From Andreprevotia chitinilytica DSM 18519 (GTDB lineage Bacteria > Pseudomonadota > Gammaproteobacteria > Burkholderiales > Chitinibacteraceae), in NCBI RefSeq assembly GCF_000711875.1, contig NZ_JONM01000002.1, forward strand, positions 314,769 through 378,768: 64,000 bases of DNA. Reading direction: 5' to 3'. The translations under genes were made by a program, and so were the position numbers. Below are positions 61,668-64,000 of the stretch, in pieces. Position 1 is the stretch's first letter, and each line of letters starts with the position of its first letter. The notes beneath the pieces were generated by a model. That model made no database searches. It saw only the letters and a program-made list of their open reading frames with translations, and was not told the DNA's origin.

Positions 61668-62750
61668 TCAAGAACCGGCGCGTTCTTCAATAATGAGCCA
61701 ATGGCCGCCGGATTTCTTCATGATGAGCGTTTTTCCGGTGCTGCTCGACAGCCGTTCGGATTTGTAGCTCTGGCGGAAGCGAACCTTGGCGGTCTCGTCG
61801 TCAGTGAAGTCGACGCGGACGTCGCTGATATCCACCTTGATCGACTTCGGCCCGGTAATGCGGTCACGCCGCTCCTTCGCCCATGCATCGAATTTCTGGC
61901 CGCCCGGGGCTTTGAACTGATGGCTGTAGGCTGCCAGATAGCCGTTCACGTTTTTCTTTTCCCACGCATTGGCCCAACCATCTACCGCCGCGATCAACTT
62001 CTGGCGCTCGGCGTTGTGGTCTTCGGATTTTGCCGGGGCCGGTGTCTCGACGACCGGGGCAGGGGTCGGTGCAGGCGTAGCGATTGGCGCTGGTGTCGCT
62101 ACTACGGGTTTGGGTGTTGCTTTGGCTGCAACGACGATCGGGGCAGGAGTAACTGCCGCGACCTGCGGTGTTGGTGCTGGCGTTGGTTTGGCCGCAGCCT
62201 TGACCACAGCCGTAGCCGGCAGCTTGGGTACGGTTGCGCCGCCTTGGCTGAATAGTTCGCCAACCAGTTTCAGCTTGGTTTGCACACCGTTGTTGTTTTC
62301 CAGCTGGAGTGCCTTGCTATACGCCTGGGAGGCCAGTCGGGCGTACAGATCGCCAAGGTTTTCATGGGCGATGGCGTAGCTCGGATTGGTCTGGATCGCC
62401 ATCTGCAACGCGGCGCGAGCCTTGTCGAGCTGGTTTTGCTGGGCGTAGAGCACGGCGAGGTTGTTGTATGGTTCCGGCAGCTGCGGATAGTCCTCAGACA
62501 GGCTGACGAATGCCTTGATCGCTTCATCGGGCCGGTTAAGCTCAGTCAGGGCAATGGCGCGCATGAAGCGGATTTGCGCATCCTTGGGGTTCTTGGCGAG
62601 GGCCTTGTCGGCTTTCTCGACCACCGGGCCGAATTGCTTGTTGCGCAGCAACACCTGGATGTCATCGGCGTCGCCAGCGTGTGCGAAGGCGCACAACAGC
62701 AGGCCGATCAGGGCGGAGTAACGAAGGCGATGGGGGCGGTGCGCAGGCAT
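61668..62750 (-). CDS. Secreted TPR protein with NTF2-like C-terminal domain
   Basis: 360 residues. Signal MPAHRPHRLRYSALIGLLLCAFAHA. TPR repeats at about 30-150 (FGPVVEKADKALAKNPKDAQ, PEPYNNLAVLYAQQNQLDKA, YAIAHENLGDLYARLASQAY), a long Pro/Ala/Thr/Val-rich linker (about 180-250), then an NTF2-like domain (AVDGWANAWEKKNVNGYLAA ... GGHWLIIEERAGS) clearly related to that of the next gene downstream. It is probably periplasmic, working with the transpeptidase in envelope maintenance (inference). Confidence 0.88.
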   Translation of the reverse strand: MPAHRPHRLRYSALIGLLLCAFAHAGDADDIQVLLRNKQFGPVVEKADKALAKNPKDAQIRFMRAIALTELNRPDEAIKAFVSLSEDYPQLPEPYNNLAVLYAQQNQLDKARAALQMAIQTNPSYAIAHENLGDLYARLASQAYSKALQLENNNGVQTKLKLVGELFSQGGATVPKLPATAVVKAAAKPTPAPTPQVAAVTPAPIVVAAKATPKPVVATPAPIATPAPTPAPVVETPAPAKSEDHNAERQKLIAAVDGWANAWEKKNVNGYLAAYSHQFKAPGGQKFDAWAKERRDRITGPKSIKVDISDVRVDFTDDETAKVRFRQSYKSERLSSSTGKTLIMKKSGGHWLIIEERAGS

Positions 62751-62972
62751 TGGGACGGGTTCCGGCAGATCATGCTTGGAATTAAACTTGCGGAGTTTAC
62801 CAAAACCTAGGTATTGCCGTCTTATGAACCTGTCGGCCGGATTGACGGCTGTCTCGGTCGTCGATCAAGGGAAGGCGGATTGCTTTATGTTCCGGGCTTA
62901 GGGCGTATCGCCAATGGCGGCAGTCGGGTCGCCAGCTAGAATTCGATCACTTGTTTTTCTTGAGGAGCTGCC

Positions 62973-63608
62973 GTGCAGATCAACGTCGTCAACCATCCCT
63001 TGGTGCAACACAAGCTTGCGCTGTTGCGCGAAGCGGATGTCAGCACTAACAAATTCCGCCTGTTGACCGCCGAACTCGCGCGGTTGCTGGCTTATGAGGC
63101 GACACGCGATCTGGTGCTGGAAGAGCGCACGATTGAAGGCTGGTGCGGCCCCGTAGCCGTCAAGCAGATCAAGGGCAAGAAGCTCACCGTGGTGCCGATC
63201 CTGCGTGCCGGGCTGGGCATGCTCGACGGCGTGCTCGACCTTGTGCCGTCGGCCAAGATCAGTGTGGTGGGCCTGGCCCGCAACGAGGAAACACTGCAGC
63301 CTGAGCCCTATTTCGAGAAGTTCGTCGGCAATCTGGAAAACCGGTTGGCGATCATCATCGACCCGATGCTGGCAACCGGTGGCTCGCTGGTGGCGACCAT
63401 CGACATGCTCAAGCGCAATGGCTGTACTGACATCAAGGCGGTAGTGATGGTGGCAGCACCGGAGGGCGTCAAGCTCGTCAACGAAAGGCACCCGGATGTG
63501 CAGATCGTCGCGGCCTCGCTCGATAGCCACCTGAACGAGCAGGGCTACATCATTCCGGGCCTGGGGGATGCCGGCGACAAGATATTCGGCACCACCCATA
63601 ACAAGTAG
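62973..63608 (+). CDS. upp: Uracil phosphoribosyltransferase
   Basis: 211 residues from GTG 62973 (TGAGGAG upstream). LVVPILRAG-type loop [38 protein letters not shown] (PRPP loop) and [13 protein letters not shown] at the C-terminus. It converts uracil and PRPP to UMP for pyrimidine salvage. Followed by the uracil permease gene. Confidence 0.97.
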   Translation: MQINVVNHPLVQHKLALLREADVSTNKFRLLTAELARLLAYEATRDLVLEERTIEGWCGPVAVKQIKGKKLTVVPILRAGLGMLDGVLDLVPSAKISVVGLARNEETLQPEPYFEKFVGNLENRLAIIIDPMLATGGSLVATIDMLKRNGCTDIKAVVMVAAPEGVKLVNERHPDVQIVAASLDSHLNEQGYIIPGLGDAGDKIFGTTHNK

Positions 63609-63620
63609 AACCATCACGAC

Positions 63621-63646
63621 AGCCGGGCAAACGCCCGGCTTTGTCT
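63621..63646 (+). terminator. Hairpin between upp and uraA
   Basis: AGCCGGGC-AAAC-GCCCGGCT then TTGTCTTG, 12 bases after the upp stop. A weak terminator or attenuator limiting readthrough into uraA. Confidence 0.65.
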
Positions 63647-63682
63647 TGTCCGCGATTTGTAGAAATTGGAGGAAGAGAAACA

Positions 63683-64000
63683 ATGCTGCAAACCATAAAA
63701 ACGGCCGTCTCCGGCGCACAGATCCTGTTCGTCGCGTTCGGCGCGCTGGTGCTGGTGCCCCTGCTCACCGGCCTGAACCCAGCGATGGCGCTGTTGGGCG
63801 CGGGCGTTGGGACACTGTTGTTCCAGCTGGTGACCAAACGTCAGGTGCCGATTTTTCTTGGCTCCTCGTTCGCCTTCATCGCACCGATCATTTTTGCCAT
63901 GCAAACCTGGGGCCAGGCGGCAACGCAATTCGGCTTGTTCGCAGCCGGCTTCATGTATTTCGTCGTGGCGGCCATCGTTAAATGGCGCGGCATGGCGCTG
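63683..64000 (+). CDS. uraA: Uracil permease UraA, 5' part (cut by the window edge)
   Basis: 106 residues visible, ATG 63683 behind TTGGAGGAAG. AQILFVAFGALVLVPLLTGL, ALLGAGVGTLLFQLVTKRQV and PIFLGSSFAFIAPIIFAM are the first helices of a NAT/NCS2 uracil:proton symporter. The stop lies beyond 64000. Together with upp it forms a uracil uptake and salvage unit. Confidence 0.95.
   Translation, partial: MLQTIKTAVSGAQILFVAFGALVLVPLLTGLNPAMALLGAGVGTLLFQLVTKRQVPIFLGSSFAFIAPIIFAMQTWGQAATQFGLFAAGFMYFVVAAIVKWRGMAL

Noticed and set aside
1-64000. Prophage, integron, insertion-sequence transposase, CRISPR-Cas, tRNA or rRNA genes
   Set aside because: Looked for and not seen; mobile traces are limited to palindromic repeats and the AT-rich T6SS cassette.

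Overview
The window is about 60% GC and looks like a flagellated, type VI secretion-capable Betaproteobacterium, most likely of the order Neisseriales (Chromobacteriaceae/Chitinibacteraceae type). This rests on family content and gene order (DUF3579 divergent from argF, DUF2325, DUF2788, a DUF3149 microprotein, zinc-free L31 next to rho, a single-lineage flgBCDEFGHIJKL block). No rRNA or tRNA gene is in the window, so the placement is inference.

Layout. 1-1.7 kb: lemA and a TPM-domain membrane protein. 1.7-6.6 kb: an AT-richer type VI secretion island read leftwards: vgrG (split by a one-base frameshift), a GHSLGG lipase-like putative effector, a membrane-anchored putative immunity protein and a DUF3592 membrane protein. 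7-15.7 kb: a secreted metallo-beta-lactamase-fold protein, an EAL protein, two secreted proteins of unknown function, a stand-alone PilJ-N sensory protein, and a marR-clcA operon. 15.9-26.7 kb: a chemoreceptor fused at its C-terminus to a sugar-type solute-binding protein, an MFS transporter, modBC, a hemerythrin, a GGDEF-EAL protein, a periplasmic binding protein and a peroxiredoxin. 26.8-33.3 kb: a second chemoreceptor, zapE, a quinone oxidoreductase, an MscS-type channel and a DUF2325 protein behind a Fur-box-like site. 33.6-46 kb: flgB to flgL, with a repeat element between flgF and flgG and an oppositely oriented methyltransferase-like gene between flgI and flgJ; matches to sigma-54 promoters precede flgB and flgJ. 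46-64 kb: radA, trxA, rho, rpmE2, an ArnT-like glycosyltransferase, a diguanylate cyclase, yajQ, ppnP, argG, a LysE-family exporter, argF, a FabG-like reductase, an L,D-transpeptidase/TPR pair, and upp followed by the start of uraA.

Themes. Cyclic-di-GMP signalling recurs (EAL, GGDEF-EAL, GGEEF cyclase with I-site, YajQ) alongside motility and chemotaxis. Intergenic space is rich in palindromic repeats: two families recur in several copies, mostly between convergent genes, together with a Pseudomonas-REP-like palindrome, a nested inverted repeat and a CGCCTCA heptamer array. The most unusual single object is the chemoreceptor/solute-binding-protein fusion at 15.9-18.3 kb. The VgrG-lipase-immunity cassette and the gene inserted in the flg operon come next.
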